Positions 8,678-17,467 are shown, counted from the first letter of the stretch. The stretch is DNA of 64,000 bases from Cohnella herbarum (GCF_012849095.1 NZ_CP051680.1:1798001-1862000), one strand, 5' to 3'. Notes: generated by a model not told the origin, from the sequence alone. Numbers and translations are program-made.

Positions 8678-9844
8678 ATGTCCTATTTTACTCGTGGGAA
8701 GTTTGCTTTTATTGCAATTGCGATCTGCTTATTACTTCCGATGCAGGCATATCGATCGTCAGCTTTAGCTGCCGCTAATCCCCCTGCCCCTGCCTCCGAA
8801 TTGACGATGACCGTTCGTTCCAGTTCCAATGCCTTGATGTACAGCAAGCTGGATATCGTTAATGCGAAAATAATCAAAAGCATAATAAAAGCCAAAAAAG
8901 AAGCCACCGAGGAGGCTTCCTTGTTCGCGGATATCGAAGTTCAATTCACGAACGGTCATCAGACGACTCACTATCGTTTGGATCGTTCCGGCCGATTGTG
9001 GGAAACCGCGAGCTCGCAGTTGCTTGTTCTTCCCTCCGAGGTGACGAGTTCGCTATTGCATTACGGCGAGATTGTGCGTCAATCCCATTACGGCAAATTA
9101 ATGAGCTGGGAGGAAGCAGAACGAATCGTCGGCCGCAAGAGCATCTTCTCTATAACGGAATTGGAATCGGGACTTACTTTTCGCGTACAGCGACGGGCGG
9201 GAAGCAGCCATGCGGACGTCCAGCCGATATCGAAAGAAGATTCGAAAATCATGAAGCAAATATACGATGGAAAATGGAGCTGGAAGCGCAAAGCGGTCCT
9301 TGTTCAAACCGGACGAATACGGATTGCGGCCTCGATGAACGGTATGCCTCACGGCGGAGACGGCATCCCCGATAACGGCTTCTCGGGCCACTTCTGCGTC
9401 CACTTCCAAGACAGTACTTCGCACAAATCCAAAACTCCCGATCCCGCGCATCAATTGATGGTGCATAAGGCTGCGGGCGAGCTTAAGCGGTACGTCGAAT
9501 CGGCTGCCCCGGATCTGTTGGCGGAAAGCTTCGTGGAAGCGATGTACCAGAAGGATAAGGACATGCTAACCCTTATTGCACAAGACGTGGAAAGCGATCG
9601 ATTGTCGTATTTCATCGCAAAGATAGATACCCTCGAGTCCATTCGCATTGATCTACCGACCGGCAAAAAACGCATAACCCCGAAATTCTCCGAAACCGAC
9701 TTAGTCGCGGAAATGAAACTCCCGATCAAATTCCACGTCAAAGGTCATTCGGATCGCGCAACTACCTATACGTTTCAATTCAAACGGGAAACTCCGCAGC
9801 AGCCATGGCGCATTGTTGACGTAATCGCTAAATCCAAGAAATAA
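8678..9844 (+). CDS. Secreted protein of unknown function
   Basis: The protein is 388 residues with an N-terminal signal peptide (FAFIAIAICLLLPMQAYRSSALAAA). I do not recognise a named domain. The middle has LTFRVQRRAGSSHADVQPI and KQIYDGKWSWKRKAVLV. A His-rich block follows, GMPHGGDGIPDNGFSGHFCVHF and then DSTSHKSKTPDPAHQLMVHKAAG, that reads like a conserved, possibly metal-binding or catalytic surface (several His, Cys, Asp). I recall similar blocks in uncharacterised Paenibacillus exported proteins. ATG follows CGGAGGGAAATCA. It is transcribed divergently from the VanW gene and ends 40 bp from a convergent beta-propeller gene. Confidence 0.75.
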   Translation: MSYFTRGKFAFIAIAICLLLPMQAYRSSALAAANPPAPASELTMTVRSSSNALMYSKLDIVNAKIIKSIIKAKKEATEEASLFADIEVQFTNGHQTTHYRLDRSGRLWETASSQLLVLPSEVTSSLLHYGEIVRQSHYGKLMSWEEAERIVGRKSIFSITELESGLTFRVQRRAGSSHADVQPISKEDSKIMKQIYDGKWSWKRKAVLVQTGRIRIAASMNGMPHGGDGIPDNGFSGHFCVHFQDSTSHKSKTPDPAHQLMVHKAAGELKRYVESAAPDLLAESFVEAMYQKDKDMLTLIAQDVESDRLSYFIAKIDTLESIRIDLPTGKKRITPKFSETDLVAEMKLPIKFHVKGHSDRATTYTFQFKRETPQQPWRIVDVIAKSKK

Positions 9845-9883
9845 GCTTTTTTAGACTAATCTCCGTGTGAACCCGTGCGTTGC

Positions 9884-11374
9884 TTACTCCAGCTTGATTC
9901 CGTATATTTTGCCCCCGCGAGAAGCAACGACGGCATAATCGTTGAAGACGGCAGGCGATGACTCGATGTTCGTACCGATACTTAATTTTCCGACGACTTT
10001 GCCGTTGCTGGCTGAGATGACGGAAATATTGCCGATGGAATCCGCTTGAATCAGATACGCTTTCCCCGATTTATCGTATACGTCCACCGGTGAAGACCAG
10101 GCGTAATTCGCCATCGGCAGCTTCCATTTCTCTAACCCCGTAGCCTTGTCCAAAGCCACCATTAATCCTCCGCTGAACGTCCCGTACCGGGCGATCGTGA
10201 AGATCACGAGGTTGGAAATTTCCTTTTTCCCCAATACGGGCGTCGCCAGTAATCCGCCGTTAATCGGATGATCGCCGAGCACCGAGAAACTCGCGTATTT
10301 GCTCTGCCAGACCGTCTCTCCCGTTAAACCGTTGATCTTCCTGAGGTAGGAATTTCCTTTCCTTCCTTGCTTGTCCACTTCGGTACCGGTATAGAGATAA
10401 GGAATGCCCTTCTCCGTTTCAAGCACGATCGTAGCATCGGTGTCATCGATGGGAGGAAGCGACCATTCCGATTCGTAAGTATTTAAGTTCAGCGCTTGCA
10501 CGCTGCCGCCATTATCCGCGAAATATGCCAGGTTATCGTGAATGGCGATCGAATTTTCGATACCTTGATGATTATTGCCTGAAATCTTGTATCTGTATTT
10601 ATTGATTATCGGATCGATGGATATTTTCTTTTTCGCCGGATCGAAAACGGTATTCAGCTTCAGATGGTAGACCAGTCCGTTCTCGCCGCCGACGATAAGT
10701 GTATCGTCCAGCCGATTGAACATCGCCGAGCTATCGAACGCTCCCCATGTGCGGTAGGCGAACGGGTCTTTGCCGTTTACGCGCAGCAATCTCTTCTGAT
10801 CGGTTAAGCTGAACAGATTAAATCCGATCGTGCCGTTCTCGGGAATGCCCTCCCCGACATAGAGGAGCGGGTAACCTCTTGCGTCCACCGACACGCTGCC
10901 TTTGATCGGATTGCCGATCTTGATTGGACTGCGCGTCTCCTCGCCGGTCTTCAACTCCATGAAATAGACATACCCGTCGAGAGACGCGTAGATCACTTCG
11001 GTAAAATCAGGTTGCGAGAGAAACTTCTCTTTGACGTTCATCGTGCGCAATACTTCCGGAGTCCATTTCACGATGGCCGGCTGACCCGTCCAACCCGCTC
11101 CGCCTCCCCAAGAGCTCGACTTGGTTTTTTTCTCCCAGACGATCTTCGGGCTAAATCGCTTCATCTCCGTCGTGCCGAAGGAAGGAGCGCTTCTCTCCTT
11201 ATTCCCTCGAAAGGTCAAAATCCCCTCGACTTCGGTATAAACGGCGGGAAACGCTTGCGAGATTGTAGGCTTCTTATTCCATTGCGAGGAGTAACGACTT
11301 TCGGCTTGCGCGATTCCCTGGTACATACAAACGATTAATAGTGCTAGGATGAAAGTCTTTTTTCCTCGGGACAT
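9884..11374 (-). CDS. Exported PQQ-like beta-propeller protein
   Basis: The protein is 496 residues with a signal peptide (TFILALLIVCMYQGIAQA). The body consists of repeated beta-propeller blades of the PQQ/BamB type: VIYASLDGYVYFMELKTGEE, TLIVGGENGLVYHLKL, LAYFADNGGSVQALNLNTYESEW, KINGLTGETVWQSKYASF, GLMVALDKATGLEKWKLP and AVVASRGGKIYGIKLE. The early segment FRGNKERSAPSFG is typical of this group. No catalytic residues can be assigned; a scaffold or binding role at the cell surface is likely. The start ATG 11374 is followed by a basic n-region (SRGKK) as expected for export. Confidence 0.85.
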   Translation of the reverse strand: MSRGKKTFILALLIVCMYQGIAQAESRYSSQWNKKPTISQAFPAVYTEVEGILTFRGNKERSAPSFGTTEMKRFSPKIVWEKKTKSSSWGGGAGWTGQPAIVKWTPEVLRTMNVKEKFLSQPDFTEVIYASLDGYVYFMELKTGEETRSPIKIGNPIKGSVSVDARGYPLLYVGEGIPENGTIGFNLFSLTDQKRLLRVNGKDPFAYRTWGAFDSSAMFNRLDDTLIVGGENGLVYHLKLNTVFDPAKKKISIDPIINKYRYKISGNNHQGIENSIAIHDNLAYFADNGGSVQALNLNTYESEWSLPPIDDTDATIVLETEKGIPYLYTGTEVDKQGRKGNSYLRKINGLTGETVWQSKYASFSVLGDHPINGGLLATPVLGKKEISNLVIFTIARYGTFSGGLMVALDKATGLEKWKLPMANYAWSSPVDVYDKSGKAYLIQADSIGNISVISASNGKVVGKLSIGTNIESSPAVFNDYAVVASRGGKIYGIKLE

Positions 11375-11562
11375 CTCTATTTATTCCTCCAAAACCTAGG
11401 ATAAATAGAGTGTACCTACTAGACTCCGAGAAGCATGTCAAACGGTCGGCGAGTATTAAGGGAATATTTGTCATAATGAGCGACTTGATCCGGGATTTCG
11501 TCTAGTCTTAAACGAATACGGATCTTACTACAACAAAAATACTAGAAACTGCGTTATAACAA

Positions 11563-11799
11563 CTAGCGCAGTAAATGCGGCAGCAACAAAATCGATAAGC
11601 CAATAAGCGCAAACACCCCTGAAATGATCCTTTGAAAAACAAAATAGGCCCTTGGCGGTTCTCTTAAAGCTTTCCAGCTTTGAGCTAACTTCCAGAAGTA
11701 ATAAGGATTTATCGTTGCAAACAATGCAATTCCGGTCCATAAACACATGAATATGAAAAAAATCCAAGAAAAAGCATTCACTTCCGGCGGCACTCCCAT
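11563..11799 (-). CDS. Small DUF6199-like membrane protein
   Basis: This 78-residue protein has two predicted membrane helices (SWIFFIFMCLWTGIALFA and IISGVFALIGLSILLLP) joined by NPYYFWKLAQSWKALREPPRAYFVFQR. That pattern, a helix followed by a P-x-x-FW-x-L-x-x-x-WK loop and a second helix, resembles the DUF6199 family. A run of nine G residues (plus-strand C at 11802-11810) lies immediately upstream and probably acts as the ribosome binding site. A frame opening at ATG 11818 runs through the same run in another phase and is not protein-like. Confidence 0.65.
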   Translation of the reverse strand: MGVPPEVNAFSWIFFIFMCLWTGIALFATINPYYFWKLAQSWKALREPPRAYFVFQRIISGVFALIGLSILLLPHLLR

Positions 11800-11852
11800 T
11801 TCCCCCCCCCATTAACATGTTTGTAGATAATACGTACGTACCCGGATAGATA

Positions 11853-11893
11853 AGACCGTCCCGAAAGCCTTAACTTGGCTAACGAAACGGTCT
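11853..11893 (-). terminator. Hairpin after kamA, probable terminator
   Basis: AGACCGT...GCC at 11853-11869 pairs with GGC...ACGGTCT at 11877-11893, with internal mismatches. On the minus strand it lies just past the kamA stop (11906) and is followed by a moderately U-rich TTATCTATCC. Confidence 0.55.
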
Positions 11894-11905
11894 GTCTATT
11901 CGTAC

Positions 11906-13090
11906 CTATTTAACCATAATCATTTTATTAGCCCTAAGCTGAGGATGTTCCGGCATCTCATTCACCGAGACGACCGCATCCGTCTTCTTGTTAGGCTTGC
12001 TCCAGTATTGCTCGCTGCCGGGCAGATCGTCGAACCACGCGGCATCGTCCGGGCAATCCAAGATCATGAAGCGACCGTAATGCCCGTCGCGGGATTGGTG
12101 GTATTTCAAATAAGCTTTTCCGTTCTCGATGGCCAGAATTTCGATTTTACCCGAGGTATGGCTCATCGACAGTCGCACTCTTTTCCCCAACCCGGACGTC
12201 CGGGCTTTAGCCTTCTCTACGAGATCGTATACTTCGGCAAGCGGAAGCACGAAGTCTACGTTACCCGCGACTGGACGGTTAATGAAGAAATAATAAGGAG
12301 TTACTCCCGCCCACGACAATCTATCCAGAAGCTCGCCAAGCACTTGCGCGTCATCGTTGATTCCTTTCAGAATCGGGGTCTGGTTCACGACGATCGCGCC
12401 TGCATCATGTAAAGCTTGAAACCCGCGAACGGCTTCGGGCGTAATCTCTCTTGGATGGTTAATATGGGCCATGACGTAGATTCTCTTGTTCGCGCTGGAG
12501 AACTCGCGTATAGCTTCGAGCAATAGCTCGTCCTCATAGATACGCATAGGGTTGAACACCGGAATTTTGGAGCCTAGCCGTATAATCTGAACGTGTTCGA
12601 TTTCCCTTAATCTATGCAAAATTGCGCGCAGTTTAGAGGTGGCAAGAATCAAGCTATCCCCTCCGGTCAGGAGGACGTTGCTGATCTCCGGGTGCTCCGC
12701 GATATACTGCAGTCCCGGCTCGATATCCGAGGTCGCTTCCTTGACGTCGTTGCGGAACAACCGTTTGCGGAAACAATATCGGCAATACGCCCCGCACACT
12801 TCGGAGACGATGAGCAGCGCGGTCGAACTGTACTTATGTTGACAGCCCTTCACAACGTAGTTAGTGTCTTCATCCGAGGCATCCCATCTTCCGTACTCCA
12901 GCAGTTCCCCTTCATTGGGAATGACGAGCTTGCGGATGGGGTCGTCCGGATCGTTCCAATCGATCAGTTTCAAATAGTACTCATTCACGCGAAAGACGAA
13001 TTTATCGGTGATCGATTTTAATTGCTCACGTTGTTGCTCGGGGATGTGAGTGATTTTTCCGATATCGGTAATATACTTGGGTTGCGGCAT
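11906..13090 (-). CDS. KamA-family radical SAM aminomutase
   Basis: The protein is 394 residues. The radical SAM cluster motif is C99-x3-C103-x2-C106 (CGAYCRYCF), followed by LTGGDSL, which contacts SAM. K315 in SHTSGKIEIL aligns with the PLP lysine of lysine 2,3-aminomutase. Enzymes of this family move an alpha-amino group to the beta carbon, giving beta-lysine or beta-glutamate. By my hand alignment the two aspartates that hold the lysine side chain in the clostridial enzyme (D293, D330) are replaced by N271 and S308, so lysine is doubtful as substrate. The protein is shorter than AblA-type enzymes. SD GAGGAGG precedes ATG. A c-di-AMP riboswitch lies in its leader. Confidence 0.85.
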   Translation of the reverse strand: MPQPKYITDIGKITHIPEQQREQLKSITDKFVFRVNEYYLKLIDWNDPDDPIRKLVIPNEGELLEYGRWDASDEDTNYVVKGCQHKYSSTALLIVSEVCGAYCRYCFRKRLFRNDVKEATSDIEPGLQYIAEHPEISNVLLTGGDSLILATSKLRAILHRLREIEHVQIIRLGSKIPVFNPMRIYEDELLLEAIREFSSANKRIYVMAHINHPREITPEAVRGFQALHDAGAIVVNQTPILKGINDDAQVLGELLDRLSWAGVTPYYFFINRPVAGNVDFVLPLAEVYDLVEKAKARTSGLGKRVRLSMSHTSGKIEILAIENGKAYLKYHQSRDGHYGRFMILDCPDDAAWFDDLPGSEQYWSKPNKKTDAVVSVNEMPEHPQLRANKMIMVK

Positions 13091-13182
13091 TGCATATTCC
13101 TCCTCAAGGTATATTCGGTCGAATTCGAGAACGAATCCATTCCAAGCCCCTGCTATCCCCCCTTCGTTTCAAAATAAATAGA

Positions 13183-13218
13183 CCCGATGCCAGAAGACCA
13201 TCCCTTCTGCATACCGGG
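13183..13218 (-). promoter_or_regulatory. Second leader hairpin before kamA
   Basis: CCCGATGCCAGAAG (13183-13196) pairs with CTTCTGCATACCGGG (13204-13218) with small bulges. On the minus strand it is followed by the U-rich TCTATTTATTTT. It lies between the riboswitch terminator and the kamA ribosome binding site and could be a second terminator or a mRNA-stabilising stem left after termination or processing. Confidence 0.55.
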
Positions 13219-13227
13219 CCTAAAGAA

Positions 13228-13253
13228 AACAAAAAAGACCCTTGTTCGGGTCA
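13228..13253 (-). terminator. Riboswitch expression-platform terminator
   Basis: GACCC (13237-13241) pairs with GGGTC (13248-13252), followed on the minus strand by six T residues (13231-13236). It lies directly after the c-di-AMP aptamer, the usual arrangement for a ydaO-type OFF switch. Confidence 0.75.
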
Positions 13254-13261
13254 AAAGAATG

Positions 13262-13412
13262 AGCAGTTTATCTGCGCACGACAATCCGACCCATCCAAAG
13301 CTGACGAGGTTAGCTGACGGACTCGGGATAGATGGTTCCCTACATTCGCGTAGAATGATTCGCCCCAGAAAACTGGTTCCCCCGCTCTCCGGCCTAATGC
13401 CGGAAACTAAGC
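13262..13412 (-). ncRNA. c-di-AMP riboswitch (ydaO/yuaA class)
   Basis: Read on the minus strand, the leader carries the class hallmarks in order: GGGGGAACCA, then GGGGCGAATC, then GTAGGGAACC, then ATCCCGAGTCCGTCAGCTAA and CCTCGTCAGC. These match the conserved core of the ydaO-yuaA aptamer that binds cyclic di-AMP. The transcript starts near 13414 from a consensus promoter, the aptamer is followed by a terminator at 13228-13253, and the first gene is the KamA-family aminomutase. By family precedent ligand binding should favour termination, so kamA would be on when c-di-AMP is low. Confidence 0.93.
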
Positions 13413-13420
13413 TTAGGGTT

Positions 13421-13449
13421 ACTATAGAGGATTCTCCAAGAGATGTCAA
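13421..13449 (-). promoter_or_regulatory. Sigma-A promoter of the riboswitch-kamA transcript
   Basis: On the minus strand TTGACA (13444-13449) and TATAGT (13421-13426) are separated by exactly 17 bp. This near-perfect vegetative promoter starts the RNA just ahead of the aptamer. Confidence 0.88.
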
Positions 13450-13544
13450 TACGTGGTAAACCTCGGGAATATCCGATCCAAGCCAAGTTGTTCTTAGGGT
13501 CTAAAGTCGATTAAAATAAGAAGTATTAGAGGAGGAAGGCACAT

Positions 13545-14708
13545 ATGCAACCTGCGCGGAAATGGTCTGATCGCATCAAATGGATGCTGATGAACCAAAA
13601 AGTAATCCTGTTCCTTGTCGTCGTACTGTTAATCAGCCTGAATATACTCGTACTCGACAAAATCTCGTACGTATTTCATCCGTTTATCGTCATCTTCGAG
13701 ACGGTCTTCCTTCCTTTTCTTCTGACCGGAGTCGCTTATTACTTGCTTAACCCGATCGTGGATTACCTCGAGCTTCGTAAAATTAAACGAGTGTATTCCA
13801 TTATCGTCTTGTACCTTGTCATTATTACCATCCTAACGCTCGTCGTCATGAAGGTCGTTCCGTTGCTAAGCGAGCAAATCACGAGCTTGATCGTACAGTT
13901 CCCGAATTATAGCCAGGACGCGAAGCTGAAGTTCGAGGAATTGATCGGGAACGAATACTTCAACGAATTGCAGGATACGCTCGGCATCGATTCCAGCAAG
14001 CTGGTGAACGATTTCTCGGGTCGCGCCTCCGAGGTGTTGAACAATGCATGGTCCGGGATCGGGAATCTTGTCGGCCGCATTACGGAAACTGTGCTTGCCA
14101 TCATCACCGTGCCGTTCATACTGTTCTATCTATTGAAGGACCGCAAGAAACTGTCTCCATTCGTGCTCAGCTTTCTGCCGACTTCCTTACGTCAGCGTTC
14201 GTTCGGCGTTATGCTCGAGATGAACCAACAGATCAGCTCTTACATACGCGGACAGATCGTCGTTAGCTTGTGCATCGGCGTTCTGCTCTACATCGGTTAT
14301 CTGATTATCGGCTTGGACTATTCGCTCGTTCTTGCGGTCATTGCCGCTTGCACGAGTATCGTCCCTTATTTAGGACCGGTCATCGCCATTACCCCAGCCC
14401 TGATCGTGGCGATGATGACTTCGCCGTTCATGTTGTTGAAAATGGTCATCGTCTGGACGATCGTCCAGCTTATCGAAGGAAAATTCATCTCTCCGCAAAT
14501 TATGGGAAAGACGATGCACGTTCATCCGATCACCATCATATTCGTAATCATCGCCGCTGGGAATTTGTTCGGTATCATCGGCATTATTCTCGCGGTTCCC
14601 GGTTATGCGATCATTAAGGTCATCGCCACTCACTTGTTCCGATGGTTCAAGGCGCGGACTGGGCTATATGAACCGCCCGAAGTCGAGGAGCCGAAAGCTT
14701 CCGAGTGA
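13545..14708 (+). CDS. AI-2E family transporter (UPF0118)
   Basis: This 387-residue polytopic membrane protein has about seven to eight helices. It shows the family order: two N-terminal helices, a long soluble segment (about 100-165) and then TVLAIITVPFILFYLLKDRKKL. Further on are SYIRGQIVVSLCIGVL, SIVPYLGPVIAITPALIVA, EGKFISPQIMGKTMHVHPITIIFVIIAAGNLFGIIGIILAVPGYAI. These are diagnostic of AI-2E/PerM permeases. Some members export AI-2, others are Na+/H+ antiporters, so the substrate is open. AGGAGGAAGGCACAT precedes ATG. It is divergent from the riboswitch-kamA unit and ends at a strong terminator. Confidence 0.92.
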   Translation: MQPARKWSDRIKWMLMNQKVILFLVVVLLISLNILVLDKISYVFHPFIVIFETVFLPFLLTGVAYYLLNPIVDYLELRKIKRVYSIIVLYLVIITILTLVVMKVVPLLSEQITSLIVQFPNYSQDAKLKFEELIGNEYFNELQDTLGIDSSKLVNDFSGRASEVLNNAWSGIGNLVGRITETVLAIITVPFILFYLLKDRKKLSPFVLSFLPTSLRQRSFGVMLEMNQQISSYIRGQIVVSLCIGVLLYIGYLIIGLDYSLVLAVIAACTSIVPYLGPVIAITPALIVAMMTSPFMLLKMVIVWTIVQLIEGKFISPQIMGKTMHVHPITIIFVIIAAGNLFGIIGIILAVPGYAIIKVIATHLFRWFKARTGLYEPPEVEEPKASE

Positions 14709-14715
14709 ACGGAAT

Positions 14716-14770
14716 AAAAAGGGCATCTCGCTAGCCAGGCTAATGGCTTGCGAGATGCCCTTTTTTTAAG
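14716..14770. terminator. Bidirectional intrinsic terminator
   Basis: GGGCATCTCGC (14721-14731) pairs with GCGAGATGCCC (14750-14760), with a further TAGCC/GGCT pairing inside. Seven T residues follow on the plus strand (14761-14767) and five A residues precede (14716-14720). It closes the AI-2E gene on the plus strand and the long catabolic/chemoreceptor transcript on the minus strand. Confidence 0.9.
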
Positions 14771-14808
14771 TAAGGGTAACGACGGATAATGTTCGGTAAC
14801 GCTCGGCA

Positions 14809-16563
14809 TCAATGCTTCGCTGGCGACGTTGGATCCTTAGCGCTTTCCCCGTCTACCTTAAAGTGGCCGACCGCCGCTTTCAGCGAATCCGACACCTCCA
14901 GAAGCTGCTGCGACGTTTGGGCGAACTCATTCAATACGGCGGTCTGTTCCTGCACCATAGCCGACATCTGCTCGGTGAAAGCAGATGTTTCCTCCGTCAC
15001 GCGGCTGATCTCTTCGGCCGAACGGACAACGCTGCCGCTGCCCGCCGCGATCTGGCCTATGGAAGAAGCCGCTTCGATCACTTGGGAAGTCAGATCGTCG
15101 ACATTATCGACGATCTGCCTGATGTTCGACTCCGCTTCGCGAATGGCCGACGTTCCTTCATAGACGGTTTTAGAGCTGTCGGCGATCAGCTCGACGATCG
15201 TCTCGACGTCCTGGTTCATCCGCTTGAGCGTCGATTCGATGCTGCCGGCGGATTGCGCCGTTTGATCGGCCAGCTTGCGGATTTCGGCGGCGACGACCCC
15301 GAATCCCCGCCCGTATTCGCCCGCGCGCGCCGCTTCGATCGTCGCGTTGAGCGAGAGCAGATTGGTCTTCGTGGAAATATCGCTCATATACCCGACGATG
15401 CCGAGAATTTGGCTCGACTGCTCCGACAGTTGGGTAACGCTTTGCTGGATATTCGTGAACGCCCGGTCGATCTTCGCGACTTCTTCTTGCGTCTTGTCCA
15501 AATTGCGACTGCCGCTGTCCGCGGCCGCCTGCGTCGTCTTGGCCAGTTCCGCCGCCTGCCGCGTCCCCTTGGCGACCAAATCCAGGCCGCCCAGGTTCTC
15601 CTGCATGATCGCGGATATTTCCTCCGTCTGTGCGACCTGATTTTCTGCCCCGACCGCAACCCTGCGAACGGCTTCGCTCACTTGGCCGTTAATCTCGACC
15701 GTGCCCGCTGAGCCTTCGCCGATTCGTCTGGAGACGGCGGACAAGCGTGCCGCCTGTTCCTGAATCTGACGCATCATCGTCTGCATGGAGGCTAGCAGCT
15801 TATTCGTCTCTTGCCCCAACTCCCAAGTTTCATCCGTCGCCTTCACTTGAATGCGCCGGGTCAAGTCTCCGCCCGATCGGGCAATATCGGCGATAGCGGA
15901 CGTCACTCGCTTCAAATTCCGGGTAATGTTGCGGGAAACGATCCAGGAGAAAGCGATCGTCAGAACAGCGAGCACGGCCGCCATGGCATATAACAACGAT
16001 CGCAAGCCGTCATTGGTGTCGATCAGGCTGGAGATGCGTTTTTCCGTTACGTACTTCTCGGATTGCCGCAGCCGGGAGAGCTGTTCCTTCATGCCGGTCA
16101 TCGCCTTCTTGCCGGGATCGTCCGCGAAGTATTGAACGGCCTTTGCGGCATCTTTGTCGTAGGACAGCGTCGCCGAAGCTTTGTCGGAAACCGCGAACCA
16201 GCGATCCATTGCTCCCAGAACGCCAACCAGTCGGCTCGTTTGTTCGGCATTTCCGTTGAACAGCTCCTTCAGCGTCTCGTATCCCTGCTTCCACTTCGCT
16301 TTCTCCCCCTCGTAGAGGTCAAGATCCGCCTTTTGGCCGGTCATGATCGCGCGATATAAAGCCGATTCCATCGTCGATGCGTATTTGTCGAGCGTATGCG
16401 TCGTTTCGTGAATTTTCAGATCCCGGTTGACGATGGAATCGAGCTCTCCCTGTAGCGACTTAATCGTGCCGGAGACGATGAACAGCGACGCGGCCAGAAA
16501 GATCAGCAGCACGATATAACCGATCGATATTTTATAGCCGATTCTGAAACGAAATCCGGTCAA
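14809..16563 (-). CDS. Methyl-accepting chemotaxis protein
   Basis: The protein is 584 residues. Membrane helix 1 is at about 9-30, and an extracellular four-helix-bundle sensor (4HB_MCP-like) runs from about 31 to 190. Helix 2 follows ([20 protein letters not shown]), then HAMP to about 265 and the long signalling coiled coil. Its hairpin tip, [40 protein letters not shown], contacts CheA/CheW. The start is TTG 16563, preceded by GGGGGGATGGAG. It lies 40 bp downstream of the FAH hydrolase on the same strand with no terminator between. It therefore probably forms the last cistron of the catabolic operon and may sense its substrate. Confidence 0.9.
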   Translation of the reverse strand: MTGFRFRIGYKISIGYIVLLIFLAASLFIVSGTIKSLQGELDSIVNRDLKIHETTHTLDKYASTMESALYRAIMTGQKADLDLYEGEKAKWKQGYETLKELFNGNAEQTSRLVGVLGAMDRWFAVSDKASATLSYDKDAAKAVQYFADDPGKKAMTGMKEQLSRLRQSEKYVTEKRISSLIDTNDGLRSLLYAMAAVLAVLTIAFSWIVSRNITRNLKRVTSAIADIARSGGDLTRRIQVKATDETWELGQETNKLLASMQTMMRQIQEQAARLSAVSRRIGEGSAGTVEINGQVSEAVRRVAVGAENQVAQTEEISAIMQENLGGLDLVAKGTRQAAELAKTTQAAADSGSRNLDKTQEEVAKIDRAFTNIQQSVTQLSEQSSQILGIVGYMSDISTKTNLLSLNATIEAARAGEYGRGFGVVAAEIRKLADQTAQSAGSIESTLKRMNQDVETIVELIADSSKTVYEGTSAIREAESNIRQIVDNVDDLTSQVIEAASSIGQIAAGSGSVVRSAEEISRVTEETSAFTEQMSAMVQEQTAVLNEFAQTSQQLLEVSDSLKAAVGHFKVDGESAKDPTSPAKH

Positions 16564-16603
16564 TTCTCCATCCCCCCTGTCGCTTAAGCTTGCGGATTCG
16601 ACG

Positions 16604-17467
16604 TCAAGACTCCCTTACGTAACGGTTGCGTAAAGTGCCGATTCCTTGCACGTATGCTTCCGTCACGTCCCCGTCTTCCAGCCATACCGGCGGCTTGTGG
16701 CCGAGTCCGACGCCCGGCGGCGTCCCCGTGCTGATGATATCCCCGGGCACGAGCGTCATCGTGCGGGAGAGAAATGAAATCAGATACGGAATATCGAAGA
16801 TCAGATCCCGCGTATTGGCGTTTTGCATCGTCTTTCCATTAAGAATCAGCGATAGATCAAGCTCGCCGGGATCGACAATCGCATCTTTCGTCACGATGCA
16901 AGGTCCTATCGGCGCGAAGGTATCGATCGCCTTGCCGCGGGTCCACTGCCCTTCGGACAACTGAATATCCCTGGCGCTGACGTCATTGATCACCGTGTAA
17001 CCGAAGACGTAGTCCATAGCGTCTTCGGGAGATACGCGCTTCGCTGTCTTTCCGATGACCACGGCCAGCTCGACCTCGTAATCGCATTGGGTAACTTCCT
17101 TCGGAATGATGACGTCGTCCTCGGGACCGATGATCGAGTTCGCGTATTTCGGAAACAGAACCGGCACTTGGGGTACCGCCATGTTCGATTCGGCCGCGTG
17201 ATCGTAATAATTCAATCCGACGAAAATCAGCTTCTGCGGATTAAGAAGAGGGGCTTCGAGTCTCACGTCCTCGAACGCATAGAGCTCCGTAGCGGATTCT
17301 GCCAATGCCGCGTTAGACGCGGCAAAGTCGCCGTTCTCGCATTTCTCGATCCAAGCCAGCATCGACGGCGCCTCCGTCGCGGCCGCGATCCGCCCGTCTT
17401 CTCTCCATACGCCCAGCCTCAATTCGCCGCCCGGTTCCGAACGTTTCGTAAATTGTACCAGTCTCAC
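16604..17467 (-). CDS. Fumarylacetoacetate hydrolase family protein
   Basis: The protein is 287 residues. The FAH fold occupies about residues 80-285, with metal ligands in [13 protein letters not shown] and the downstream [11 protein letters not shown], plus the oxyanion-loop segment [14 protein letters not shown] and the [16 protein letters not shown] signature. Family members hydrolyse C-C bonds of acyl-pyruvates, including 2,4-diketo-3-deoxy sugar acids in non-phosphorylative sugar pathways, or decarboxylate oxaloacetate. GTG start at 17467 follows AGGAAAGGAAGATCAAG. The neighbouring Gfo/Idh and alcohol dehydrogenase genes favour the sugar-acid role; the actual substrate is inference. Confidence 0.88.
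   Translation of the reverse strand: MRLVQFTKRSEPGGELRLGVWREDGRIAAATEAPSMLAWIEKCENGDFAASNAALAESATELYAFEDVRLEAPLLNPQKLIFVGLNYYDHAAESNMAVPQVPVLFPKYANSIIGPEDDVIIPKEVTQCDYEVELAVVIGKTAKRVSPEDAMDYVFGYTVINDVSARDIQLSEGQWTRGKAIDTFAPIGPCIVTKDAIVDPGELDLSLILNGKTMQNANTRDLIFDIPYLISFLSRTMTLVPGDIISTGTPPGVGLGHKPPVWLEDGDVTEAYVQGIGTLRNRYVRES

Noticed and set aside
11528..11818. 96-residue frame starting at ATG 11818
   Set aside because: It is the same DNA as the DUF6199-like gene read in another phase through the G-run; it loses the two clean membrane helices.
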